Assembly (NCBI GenBank): GCA_947624025.1
Contig: CANQIJ010000002.1
Span: 1-42,150, forward strand
Origin: an uncultured Lachnospiraceae bacterium
Lineage (GTDB): Bacteria > Bacillota > Clostridia > Lachnospirales > Lachnospiraceae
Reading direction: 5' to 3'
Length of the DNA stretch: 42,150 nucleotides
Shown: positions 8,942 to 16,812 of the stretch, in pieces
Layout of the letters: every line of letters begins with the position of its first letter
Numbering within the stretch: the stretch's first letter is position 1
Position numbers and translations under genes: made by a program
The notes under the pieces: model-generated
Databases searched by the model: none
What the model was told of the DNA's origin: nothing
What the model saw: the letters and a program-made list of their open reading frames with translations, nothing else

Positions 8942-10351
8942 CTAATAGGCGTTTTTATTTATGAACCCCTTGAAAATCGTAAGGAACATGATCTTAATGT
9001 CAAAAGACAGCGTCCAGTTCTCTATATAGAAAATATCGTATTCTATCCTGCGCTTGATAGACGTATCGCCCCGGTATCCGTTGATCTGCGCCCAGCCCGT
9101 CAGTCCCGGTCTGACCTGATGCTTCACCATATACCGTGGTATCTCTTCCTTGAATTTCTCCACGAACTGCGGGCGCTCCGGTCTGGGACCGACCACGCTC
9201 ATATCGCCCTTCAGGATATTGAACAGCTGGGGCAGCTCGTCGATGCTTGTCCGGCGCAAGAATCTGCCGACTCCCGTCACGCGGGGATCGTCCTTTGTCG
9301 TCCACGCCTGTTCCTCCGCCACAGCCTTCTGCACCTTCATCGTCCGGAACTTGTACATTTTAAAAGGCTTATTGTGCAGACCGATGCGCTCCTGCTTAAA
9401 AATAACGGGGCCGCGCGATGTACAGCCGACAGCGACGGCGGCGAGCAGCATGACGGGCGATGCGACCACCAGCCCCACAAGGGAAACGATGATATCGACC
9501 ATCCTTTTCATGATCCAGTTCAGGGTATTGGTCAGCGGAACATAGCGGATATTGATGACCGGAAGCCCCATCAGATCCTCCGTGTACGGCCTGCTGGGGA
9601 ACATACTGTTATAATCCGGTATGAACTTCGTGTGGACGCCGGACTTCTCGCAGATATCCACGATGCGCTCCAGATCGTCGTAATCCTTTAACGGCAGCGT
9701 GATGGCGATCTCGTCCAGCTTATTCTCCGGGAGGATGTACAGAAGATTGCCGATCGAGCCCACTACCTTGACGCCCTTATAGATCGTTCCCCGCGGAACG
9801 CTGTCGTCAAGAATGCCCCGCACAACATAGCCCCACTGGGGATTTGCATTGATACGGTTGATATATTCCTCCGCCGCCCGGGAGTACCCGACCAGCAGGA
9901 TATATTTGAGATTATAACCTTTTTCACGAAAATACTGCAGGAGGATGCGGATCAGCGTACGCCCCAGATTCGTCAGAAGGATGTTGATGATGAAGAAGTA
10001 CGCCATCATGGCACGGGAGAAATGAACCTGCGCGACCAGATACCAGCCCGCCATCAGGAGGATAAGCCCTACCACATTCGCCTGAAAGATATTGAGGATC
10101 TCGTACTTATGCACCGTCGCGCGCTTCGGCGTATACAGATTAAAATTATAATACAGGATAAGATAACCCGGCACGATCACATAGAGCATCTCAAAATAGG
10201 TGCGCATGGAAAGAACACCGACGTTCGCGTCGATGTCGGAAAAAGGGCTTGCAAACTTCAGATACCAAGCCAGCATATAGGACGCCGCTATGATCAGGGC
10301 ATCCAAGACTACATGCAGTCTGTTGAAATACTTCTGGTTATCTTTGATCAT
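8942..10351 (-). CDS. Undecaprenyl-phosphate sugar phosphotransferase (initiating enzyme)
   Basis: The ORF track starts at 10381, but that ATG lies inside the -10 box. The start MIKDNQKYFN at 10351, behind AGGGG, is preferred and gives 469 residues. The N-terminal half has several membrane segments and a nucleotide-binding-like core (ILLVGYSRAAEEYI). The C-terminal third is the bacterial sugar transferase domain (KFRTM, SIDELPQLFNIL, SVVGPRPE, PGLTGWAQ). It matches WcaJ/WbaP-type enzymes, which transfer hexose-1-phosphate from a UDP-sugar to undecaprenyl phosphate and so start the chain. The sugar, Glc or Gal, cannot be told from sequence alone. It is the last gene of the leftward block and has its own promoter. 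Confidence 0.94.
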   Translation of the reverse strand: MIKDNQKYFNRLHVVLDALIIAASYMLAWYLKFASPFSDIDANVGVLSMRTYFEMLYVIVPGYLILYYNFNLYTPKRATVHKYEILNIFQANVVGLILLMAGWYLVAQVHFSRAMMAYFFIINILLTNLGRTLIRILLQYFREKGYNLKYILLVGYSRAAEEYINRINANPQWGYVVRGILDDSVPRGTIYKGVKVVGSIGNLLYILPENKLDEIAITLPLKDYDDLERIVDICEKSGVHTKFIPDYNSMFPSRPYTEDLMGLPVINIRYVPLTNTLNWIMKRMVDIIVSLVGLVVASPVMLLAAVAVGCTSRGPVIFKQERIGLHNKPFKMYKFRTMKVQKAVAEEQAWTTKDDPRVTGVGRFLRRTSIDELPQLFNILKGDMSVVGPRPERPQFVEKFKEEIPRYMVKHQVRPGLTGWAQINGYRGDTSIKRRIEYDIFYIENWTLSFDIKIMFLTIFKGFINKNAY

Positions 10352-10372
10352 ACCTAGAACCCCTATGCACGT

Positions 10373-10401
10373 ATCATACAATATTTTCCCTTAAAATACA
10401 A
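10373..10401 (-). promoter_or_regulatory. Promoter of the initiating sugar transferase
   Basis: On the minus strand TTGTAT, a 17-base spacer and TATGAT end about 22 bases before the preferred ATG at 10351. This placement excludes the longer start at 10381. Confidence 0.7.
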
Positions 10402-10431
10402 CCTGACGGCGCTGTGCTGCCCGGCTATGCG

Positions 10432-11403
10432 CTAACGCTCCGCAAAACGATACCATATATTACGCCACAGCTCCAGCTGTATGAGAAAACAGTTGTACAG
10501 CCTGTCCCCGGAAAAGCGCACCCGCCGCTCTCTTCCGGTCCCCAGCAGGCAGATCGCGATCCCTCTGCCAAGTCCCTTAAGATAAGTGCGGCCCAACCCT
10601 TTTCGCGCAAAAAACAGGCCCTTGACCGCAAATCCGACGAGCAGAAGCGGCAGATTCAGGAGGATCTGGAACGCCGGCATATTCTTGTATACAAGATACA
10701 CGCTGTTCCGGGACGTCAGGGATACCTTGAACTCGTTGTAACGGGAACCGCTCGCGCCGCTCCCCGCATGGTAGACTACCGCTTCGGGAATATACAGATT
10801 GACATAGCCGGAAAGCCTCGCCCGGTATCCCAGATCGATGTCCTCCAGATAAGCAAAATGATGCTCGTCCATACATCCGATCTCGTCAAACAGCTTTCTC
10901 CTGTAGATCGCCGCGCCTCCGCAGGCGGCAAATACCCTGCGCCCGCTCTGATAGTCGCGCCACGGTCTGTCCTTGCCCCGGGCAAAAGCCCAGCCGAGCG
11001 CACAGTAATAATCGCCCGCATCGTCGATCAGCTCCGGCTGATACATATTGCGCATCTGCGCCGATCCCGAAAATACCTCGGGATGCCCCTCAAGGGGTTT
11101 TTCAAGCGCTTTAACAAATCCTGATTTAACTTTCGTGTCATTATTCAATAAAATAACATATGTTGTTTTACTTCTGGCGATCCCCTCGTTGACGGCTCTG
11201 CAGAAGCCGTAATTCTTGTCGAGGCATACGAGCTCGACCCCCGGAAATCTATCCCGGACGAGCTGCCGGCTGCCGTCCTCCGAGCCGTTGTCTACCACGA
11301 TGATATGCGCGGGTTCATCCGCGAGCGAGTGAAGGCAGTCCTCTATATATTGGATCCCGTTATAATTTGGCACCACTACCGTAGACCGTATCCGTTGTTC
11401 CAT
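10432..11403 (-). CDS. GT2 glycosyltransferase, WbbL/rhamnosyltransferase type
   Basis: The start was moved from 11496 to 11403, where GGAGATGTA precedes ATG; this gives 323 residues and removes a poor N-terminus. The GT-A domain shows STVVVPNYNG, IIVVDNGSEDGS and the metal site LLNNDT. FAYLEDIDLGYRARL is the usual acceptor and base region of this GT2 group. A hydrophobic stretch near the C-terminus (LLNLPLLLVGFAVKGLFF) may sit on the membrane. It probably adds a deoxyhexose, such as rhamnose, to the lipid-linked chain. It follows another GT2 gene with an 82-base gap, so it is likely in the same transcript. Confidence 0.88.
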   Translation of the reverse strand: MEQRIRSTVVVPNYNGIQYIEDCLHSLADEPAHIIVVDNGSEDGSRQLVRDRFPGVELVCLDKNYGFCRAVNEGIARSKTTYVILLNNDTKVKSGFVKALEKPLEGHPEVFSGSAQMRNMYQPELIDDAGDYYCALGWAFARGKDRPWRDYQSGRRVFAACGGAAIYRRKLFDEIGCMDEHHFAYLEDIDLGYRARLSGYVNLYIPEAVVYHAGSGASGSRYNEFKVSLTSRNSVYLVYKNMPAFQILLNLPLLLVGFAVKGLFFARKGLGRTYLKGLGRGIAICLLGTGRERRVRFSGDRLYNCFLIQLELWRNIWYRFAER

Positions 11404-11485
11404 TACATCTCCGTTCCGGGCTGCCGGCCGCGAAGAGACGCCGTCAGCCGCGTATGCATTCCTCAAGCCGCCGTCAAAAGCCTGC

Positions 11486-12898
11486 TCATCTGCCATAGCG
11501 CAGGGATATCCGCGGATCCCAGAGTACCCGATATCCGCATTGTGCGGCGGCCGCTCCCAGCTCCCTGCTCAGCTTGCGATACCCCGCTTCATCACAGGAC
11601 AGCCCCGTCACGTCGGCTATCCGCACCCCGGCGGCGCCGCGAACGGTGCGCTCTCTATAAGGCAGCCCCGTGATCTGCTCATAGACCTCATACAGCTTCG
11701 GGCTAAGGAGCATGCATCTGATATCGACCGCCGCCACATCCTGTTTTAACGATGCGCGGTGTGTGCTCCCGCCGCTGTATTCCTTATAAAGGCCCGCGTA
11801 CAGGCAATTACCGCTCTCATCCATGGCTCCCGCGCAGATCCTGCCGCGCGCATCCAGGATCCTGCCTCCCACGATCCCCACATCCGCTCTGACCGACAGG
11901 ATGTCGGGAAGATAGCTGATCTCATAGAAGCCCAGATGCCGACTGTGTTCCACCGTCACATGCCATCCGCGCCCCGCGCAGAAATCCGCAAGCGCTCTGC
12001 GCCCCGCCTCGTACGCATAAGACTTACTGGCGGTATTGTCTGCGGTGGAGCCCGTATGGCAGCGCCAGTGATACAGCACCCTCGGAATATGGGATATCTT
12101 CTGCGGCAGCTCCCATACCGCCGATGTTTCCAACAGCCTGTCAACAATGCGCAGCACCAGGTCGTAATCCTGCGCGCCGTCATACTCGCCGCGCAGCCCC
12201 AGTTCCCTGATCAGATCAGACCGGACGGCCATAAAATGACAGATGTAATTATTGGATAAAATTAAATCTAAATTAAATTTTTCTTTCTTGTGGGGCGATA
12301 AAAACTGCTGCGCACCGTCATCAAGCTTATCTTCATCCGTATACAAAAGCGCCGGCTCCATTCCCTGCTCCTTCGCCTGATCAACCGCTTTTGCCATATG
12401 ATAGATGGCGTCCGGCGAAAGAAGGTCGTCGTGGTCGAGCAGCGCGACATAATCTCCCCTCGAGAGCGCGATGCCGGCATTCGTATTTTCAGAGATACCC
12501 TTATTTTCCGTCAAATGCAGGTATTTGATGCGTTCGCCGCCCGGCCTGCATGACATTTCCTTAACGATCTTCTCTGTGCCGCCCTTTTGACCCGCATCCG
12601 CAATGATCAATTCCCACTTTTCATAGCTCTGGCGCAGCACGGAATCGATCATCTCCCGCAGAAAGCTCTCTTTTGTCTCATAGGCGGGCACCACGATGCT
12701 GAACACGCTGTCATAGGCGGCCGACTCTCTTCTCTGGCTCTCCAGCACAGCCTCCGGCGGCTCCTCGTAGCGGTAACAGCCGCCTCTCTCCTCGCCGATC
12801 CGCTCCTTCACGGCGTAATAAGTGTGGCGGACGCCGTTTTTCTTCAGATAGCGCACGGTCTTTATGAAATTATTCTTTTTAAAGATCCCAAGCCCCAT
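11486..12898 (-). CDS. GT2 glycosyltransferase with a truncated second GT2 module
   Basis: The preferred start is ATG at 12898 behind GGAGG; the longer ORF begins inside a terminator hairpin. The result is 470 residues. Residues about 70-330 are a complete GT2 domain (IVVPAYETK, LLDHDDLL, YTDEDKLDD, YHWRCHTGS). The rest resembles only the later part of a second GT2 domain: DVGIVGGRIL aligns with DVGAVGAKLY of the 666-residue paralogue, but the nucleotide-binding start and the metal site are missing. It therefore looks like a tandem enzyme in which one half has decayed. The donor is unknown. It is probably co-transcribed with the next GT2 gene. Confidence 0.86.
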   Translation of the reverse strand: MGLGIFKKNNFIKTVRYLKKNGVRHTYYAVKERIGEERGGCYRYEEPPEAVLESQRRESAAYDSVFSIVVPAYETKESFLREMIDSVLRQSYEKWELIIADAGQKGGTEKIVKEMSCRPGGERIKYLHLTENKGISENTNAGIALSRGDYVALLDHDDLLSPDAIYHMAKAVDQAKEQGMEPALLYTDEDKLDDGAQQFLSPHKKEKFNLDLILSNNYICHFMAVRSDLIRELGLRGEYDGAQDYDLVLRIVDRLLETSAVWELPQKISHIPRVLYHWRCHTGSTADNTASKSYAYEAGRRALADFCAGRGWHVTVEHSRHLGFYEISYLPDILSVRADVGIVGGRILDARGRICAGAMDESGNCLYAGLYKEYSGGSTHRASLKQDVAAVDIRCMLLSPKLYEVYEQITGLPYRERTVRGAAGVRIADVTGLSCDEAGYRKLSRELGAAAAQCGYRVLWDPRISLRYGR

Positions 12899-12931
12899 GC
12901 CGCCTCCATCATGACCTGCCGCATAAATGAT

Positions 12932-12957
12932 CATCGCCCCGCACAGGCAGGGCGATG
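12932..12957 (-). terminator. Hairpin after the phosphomutase gene
   Basis: CATCGCCC and GGGCGATG form an 8-bp stem with a 10-base loop between the phosphomutase stop and the next GT2 start. The T-tract is weak, so it may attenuate rather than stop transcription. It covers the alternative start at 12934. Confidence 0.6.
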
Positions 12958-12969
12958 CAGAATCCTCTC

Positions 12970-14691
12970 TTAGAGATATGCTTTCAAATCTTCCGTCAGT
13001 TTATTCAGGCGCTTCTCGGCATCCTCCAGTCCGGTCCCTTTGACACCCATGTAAAATTTGATCTTGGGCTCCGTGCCGGACGGGCGGGCGCAGCACCAGG
13101 AATCGTTGGTCAGGTCAAAATAGAGCACGTTGGATTGCGGAAGGCCCGTCACGCCTTCTCTGCCGGTCTCCAGATCCACGGTCTTACCCGTATTGTAATC
13201 CCTAAACTCCTTCACCTTCAGATCGCCAAAGCTCTTAGGCGGGTTGCTTCTCAGCTTATCCATGATCTCCGCGATCTGCTTCGCACCGTCGATTCCCTTC
13301 ATGGTGATCGAATACTGGCTCTCCTTATAATATCCGTACTTCTCGTACAGGGCGATCATCTGGTCCCATACGGTCCGGCCGTGCTTCTTGCACCATGCAG
13401 CCATCTCGCACAGGCACATCACCGCAACAACGGCATCCTTGTCTCTCGCATGGGTTCCCGCCAGACAGCCGTAGCTCTCCTCGAGACCGAATACGTAATG
13501 GTTGGAGCCGCTCTGCTCAAACAGCTTGATCTGCTCTCCGATATACTTAAAGCCTGTCAGCACCTCGATGAACTTTACCTTGTAATCCTCCGCGATCGCC
13601 CGCGCCATGTTGGTCGTCACGATCGTGGTGACAAGGGCGGGATCCTCAGGCATCTTACCCGTCGCGGTCCTCTCTCTTAAGATATATTCCGCGATCAGCA
13701 TACCGGACATATTGCCCGTAAAAGGCACGTATTCGCCGGATTTGGTATCCAGCGCATAGATTCCCAGTCTGTCCGCATCGGGATCCGTCGCCAGGACGAT
13801 ATCCGCATGCTTCTCCTTCGCCAGCTTGAGCGCCAGGGTAAACGCCTTGGGATCCTCGGGATTCGGATATTCCAGCGTGGTGAAATCGGGATCGGGCATC
13901 TCCTGCTCGGGCACCACATACACATTCTGAAAGCCAAGCTCCGACAGGATCCTTCTGACCGGAACATTGCCCGTGCCGTTAAACGGGGAATACACGATCT
14001 TCATATCCTCCGCCATCTCTTTGATGACCTCCGGATGGATGATCTGCTTCTTCAGCTCCGCCATGTACCTGTCGTCGATCTCTTTGCCGATGACCACGTA
14101 GAGTCCGGCCTTCTTCGCCTCCTCCTTATCCATGGTCTTTACCGTATGATAATCGGTGACATTCTTCACTTCCGTGATGATCTCTTTATCCCTGGGAGCG
14201 GTAACCTGCGCGCCGTCCTCCCAATAGCACTTATAACCGTTATATTCCGGCGGATTGTGGCTCGCCGTGATCACAATACCGGAGATGCAGCCCAATTCAC
14301 GCAGCGCAAAGGACAGCTCCGGCGTGGGCCGTAAAGAATCAAACACATATGCCTTGATACCGTTTGCCGCCAGACACAGCGCTGCCTCATCCGCAAATTC
14401 GGGAGATTTTCTCCGGGAATCGTAAGCGATCGCCACGCCCTTAGCCTCTCCGCCCTGTTTCTTTATGTAATTCGCCAGACCCTGCGTTGCCTTGCGCACC
14501 GTATAGATATTCATGCGGTTCGTGCCCGCGCCGATCACGCCGCGCAGTCCGCCGGTACCGAACTCAAGCTCCTTGTAGAAACGATCCTCCACCTCTTTTT
14601 CATCGTTCCTGATCGCAAGAAGCTCCTGCTTGGTCGCGTCGTCAAAATAAGAGTCTTCTACCCAAAAATCAAATTGTTCTCTGTAGCCCAT
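12970..14691 (-). CDS. Phosphoglucomutase/phosphomannomutase family enzyme
   Basis: The 573-residue protein is a full-length alpha-D-phosphohexomutase. It has the phosphoserine loop ITASHNPPEYNG, the metal loop ATDPDADRLG, the sugar-binding loop GLEESYG and the phosphate-binding end RPSGTEPKIKFY. It interconverts glucose-6-phosphate and glucose-1-phosphate, the substrate of RmlA, so it supplies the dTDP-rhamnose and UDP-glucose routes. It resembles PgcA-type enzymes of Firmicutes. CGGAGG precedes the ATG and a promoter-like element lies upstream. Strict sugar choice (Glc or Man) cannot be read from sequence. Confidence 0.94.
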   Translation of the reverse strand: MGYREQFDFWVEDSYFDDATKQELLAIRNDEKEVEDRFYKELEFGTGGLRGVIGAGTNRMNIYTVRKATQGLANYIKKQGGEAKGVAIAYDSRRKSPEFADEAALCLAANGIKAYVFDSLRPTPELSFALRELGCISGIVITASHNPPEYNGYKCYWEDGAQVTAPRDKEIITEVKNVTDYHTVKTMDKEEAKKAGLYVVIGKEIDDRYMAELKKQIIHPEVIKEMAEDMKIVYSPFNGTGNVPVRRILSELGFQNVYVVPEQEMPDPDFTTLEYPNPEDPKAFTLALKLAKEKHADIVLATDPDADRLGIYALDTKSGEYVPFTGNMSGMLIAEYILRERTATGKMPEDPALVTTIVTTNMARAIAEDYKVKFIEVLTGFKYIGEQIKLFEQSGSNHYVFGLEESYGCLAGTHARDKDAVVAVMCLCEMAAWCKKHGRTVWDQMIALYEKYGYYKESQYSITMKGIDGAKQIAEIMDKLRSNPPKSFGDLKVKEFRDYNTGKTVDLETGREGVTGLPQSNVLYFDLTNDSWCCARPSGTEPKIKFYMGVKGTGLEDAEKRLNKLTEDLKAYL

Positions 14692-14727
14692 GGTAATACC
14701 TCCGTTATTGTTCTTTGTTACCTCGTT

Positions 14728-14757
14728 ATTTTACCATATCTGCGGCACAACCGTAAA
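14728..14757 (-). promoter_or_regulatory. Probable promoter of the phosphomutase gene
   Basis: On the minus strand TTTACG, an 18-base spacer and TAAAAT lie about 40 bases before the start codon. The -35 box is weak. Confidence 0.5.
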
Positions 14758-14805
14758 TATATTTATGCGGTTTTCTGTATGTTTTCCGTGCGCAGAACGC
14801 TCCGC

Positions 14806-16806
14806 TCACTTCTCATACCGCAGCGCGAAATCGCTCCGGTCCAGGGAAAAATTCGGATTGTAATACGGATCTCCCCGGTCCAACAGCTCCTTCCACTTCG
14901 CGCGGAATGCCTCCGACTCCCTCTCATAGCGCTCCGCCTTCTCCCCGTGATCGTCCAGGCCGCGAGAGACCGATTCGTAATGGTACAGCTCGGCAAAGGG
15001 TGTGAATACGTTGACATACCCGGCTTTCCACGCCCGGATGCACAGATCCACATCGTTCAGCGACACGGCAAAGCTCTCGTCCAGACCGCCCAGCTGCTCA
15101 TACAGCGATTTTTTCATCATCAGGCAGGCGCCCGTGACCGCCATCACATTCTGTGCATAGCAAAGCCGTCCCATGTATCCTAAGTTGCTGCTGCTGACCC
15201 TGTGATGGCTGTGTCCCGCCGTCCTGTGTCTGCCCAGTCCAAGCACCACGCCCGCATGCTGGATGGTCTTATCCTCATAATACAGCTTCGCGCCCACCGC
15301 ACCCACATCGGGCCGCTGCGCATACATCAGCAGCTCTTCGATCCAGTCCAAAGATATGACACTTGTGTCATTATTTAGCAGGAGGACATATTCCCCGCGC
15401 GCTTTTTTGACAGCCGTGTTATTGATCCGGGAATAGTTGAAGTCTCCCTCGTAAGTGATCACTCTGATATTGGGATCCTCCTGTATTTTTCTGTAGTATT
15501 CGAATATATCCTCTTCCGTGCTGTTATTTTCGACTATCAGGATCTCATAATTGCCGTAGCTGCTCTTCTCAAGGATCGACGTGATACAGCGCTCCAGGTC
15601 CTGCCTGTGGTCCTTGTTCGGGATCACGATGCTGACAAGCGGATTTCCCTTGATCTCATACTTGATCTGAAAGATTGTCTCGAACGCTTTCGTAGACCGG
15701 ATCTCAAAATTCTCAAACCCCTGCTCACGCAGATGCGCCGCCACCGCCCCTTTCGCCGCGTCAACGGCATAGCTCTTGGCATTGATATCCGCCGCCACGC
15801 TGCCGGAATGCGAACGCCAGTAATAGAGCAGCTTCGGCACATGGACCACGCACTTTGCCCGGCTGGTCAACCGCAGGATCATGTCGTGGTCCTGGCTTCC
15901 GTCAAATTCCGACCGGAAAACCACGCCGCCTTCGAGCAATCTTCTGTCAAATGCACTGAAATGACAGATATAATTGTTGGCGCGCAGATTGTCGGGTGCA
16001 AAGTCCGGCTTAAAATGCAGCGTGATCATGTGGTCGATCGTCTTATTTCCCTTAAACGTCGCCTCATCACAGTAGATATAGTCCGCGCCCTTATCGCAGA
16101 TAACCTTCCTATATTCATACAGTACGCTCGGATGCAGCACATCGTCATGGTCAAAAAGCGCTATATAATCGCCCGACGCCATAGCGAGGCATGCGTTCGT
16201 ATTGCCGGATATTCCCTCGTTCTCCGGAAGCTTCCGGTATAAGATACGGGGATCGTGCTGTGCGTACTCCCTGCAGATCCGCTCCACATTCCCGTGCTTT
16301 TCATCGGAGCCGTCCGCAAGGCACAATTCCCAGTTTGCATAGGTCTGCGCCCTGACAGAGTCGATCGCCTGGCGCAGGAACTTCTCCGGTGTGTTATAGA
16401 GCGGCATCAGAATGCTGAACTTTACGCTGCGCAGGAACTGTTCACTGCTCTGGCGCTTTGCTTCCTCCGCATCCGGAAAGCTTGCCGTTCCATGCTGTAT
16501 GCGCGCTTTTCTCTCGATACTCTTGGCGTCAAGCTTGCGGATAACGCCCCTGATGCTCCCGCAGTATCCCAGTCTCTCCTTCGTCCTGCGCATCCAGTGC
16601 ACACAGGAACGAAGGGGTTTGGAAAAACGCCAGAACACACTTCCCTTAATACGCCCCAGCCTGTTCTCCAGCTCGGCTCTCCTGCTGTCCGCCTCCGCCA
16701 GCTTCGCGGCCAGGACCTCCCCCTTGCGCTTCTCCCGCTCATAGGCGTCTTTATAGTAACGAAGCCTCTCCTCGTCCGACATTGTTTCCGGTGCCTTCTG
16801 TTCCAT
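14806..16806 (-). CDS. Bifunctional tandem GT2 glycosyltransferase with coiled-coil stem
   Basis: The 666-residue protein opens with a charged helical stem of about 110 residues (YYKDAYEREKRKGEVLAAKL, then SVFWRFSKPLR). Two complete GT2 domains follow. The first, at about 130-370, has SILMPLYNTP, LFDHDDVL and YYWRSHSGS. The second, at about 390-620, has SIVIPNKDH, LLNNDTS and VSLNDVDLCIRA. Two active sites in one chain suit a polymerising enzyme that adds two sugars or makes two linkages. No membrane segment is seen. It lies 6 bases after the next GT2 gene and is the last gene of the rml operon. The donor, dTDP-rhamnose, is inferred from context. Confidence 0.9.
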   Translation of the reverse strand: MEQKAPETMSDEERLRYYKDAYEREKRKGEVLAAKLAEADSRRAELENRLGRIKGSVFWRFSKPLRSCVHWMRRTKERLGYCGSIRGVIRKLDAKSIERKARIQHGTASFPDAEEAKRQSSEQFLRSVKFSILMPLYNTPEKFLRQAIDSVRAQTYANWELCLADGSDEKHGNVERICREYAQHDPRILYRKLPENEGISGNTNACLAMASGDYIALFDHDDVLHPSVLYEYRKVICDKGADYIYCDEATFKGNKTIDHMITLHFKPDFAPDNLRANNYICHFSAFDRRLLEGGVVFRSEFDGSQDHDMILRLTSRAKCVVHVPKLLYYWRSHSGSVAADINAKSYAVDAAKGAVAAHLREQGFENFEIRSTKAFETIFQIKYEIKGNPLVSIVIPNKDHRQDLERCITSILEKSSYGNYEILIVENNSTEEDIFEYYRKIQEDPNIRVITYEGDFNYSRINNTAVKKARGEYVLLLNNDTSVISLDWIEELLMYAQRPDVGAVGAKLYYEDKTIQHAGVVLGLGRHRTAGHSHHRVSSSNLGYMGRLCYAQNVMAVTGACLMMKKSLYEQLGGLDESFAVSLNDVDLCIRAWKAGYVNVFTPFAELYHYESVSRGLDDHGEKAERYERESEAFRAKWKELLDRGDPYYNPNFSLDRSDFALRYEK

Positions 16807-16812
16807 ATGGCG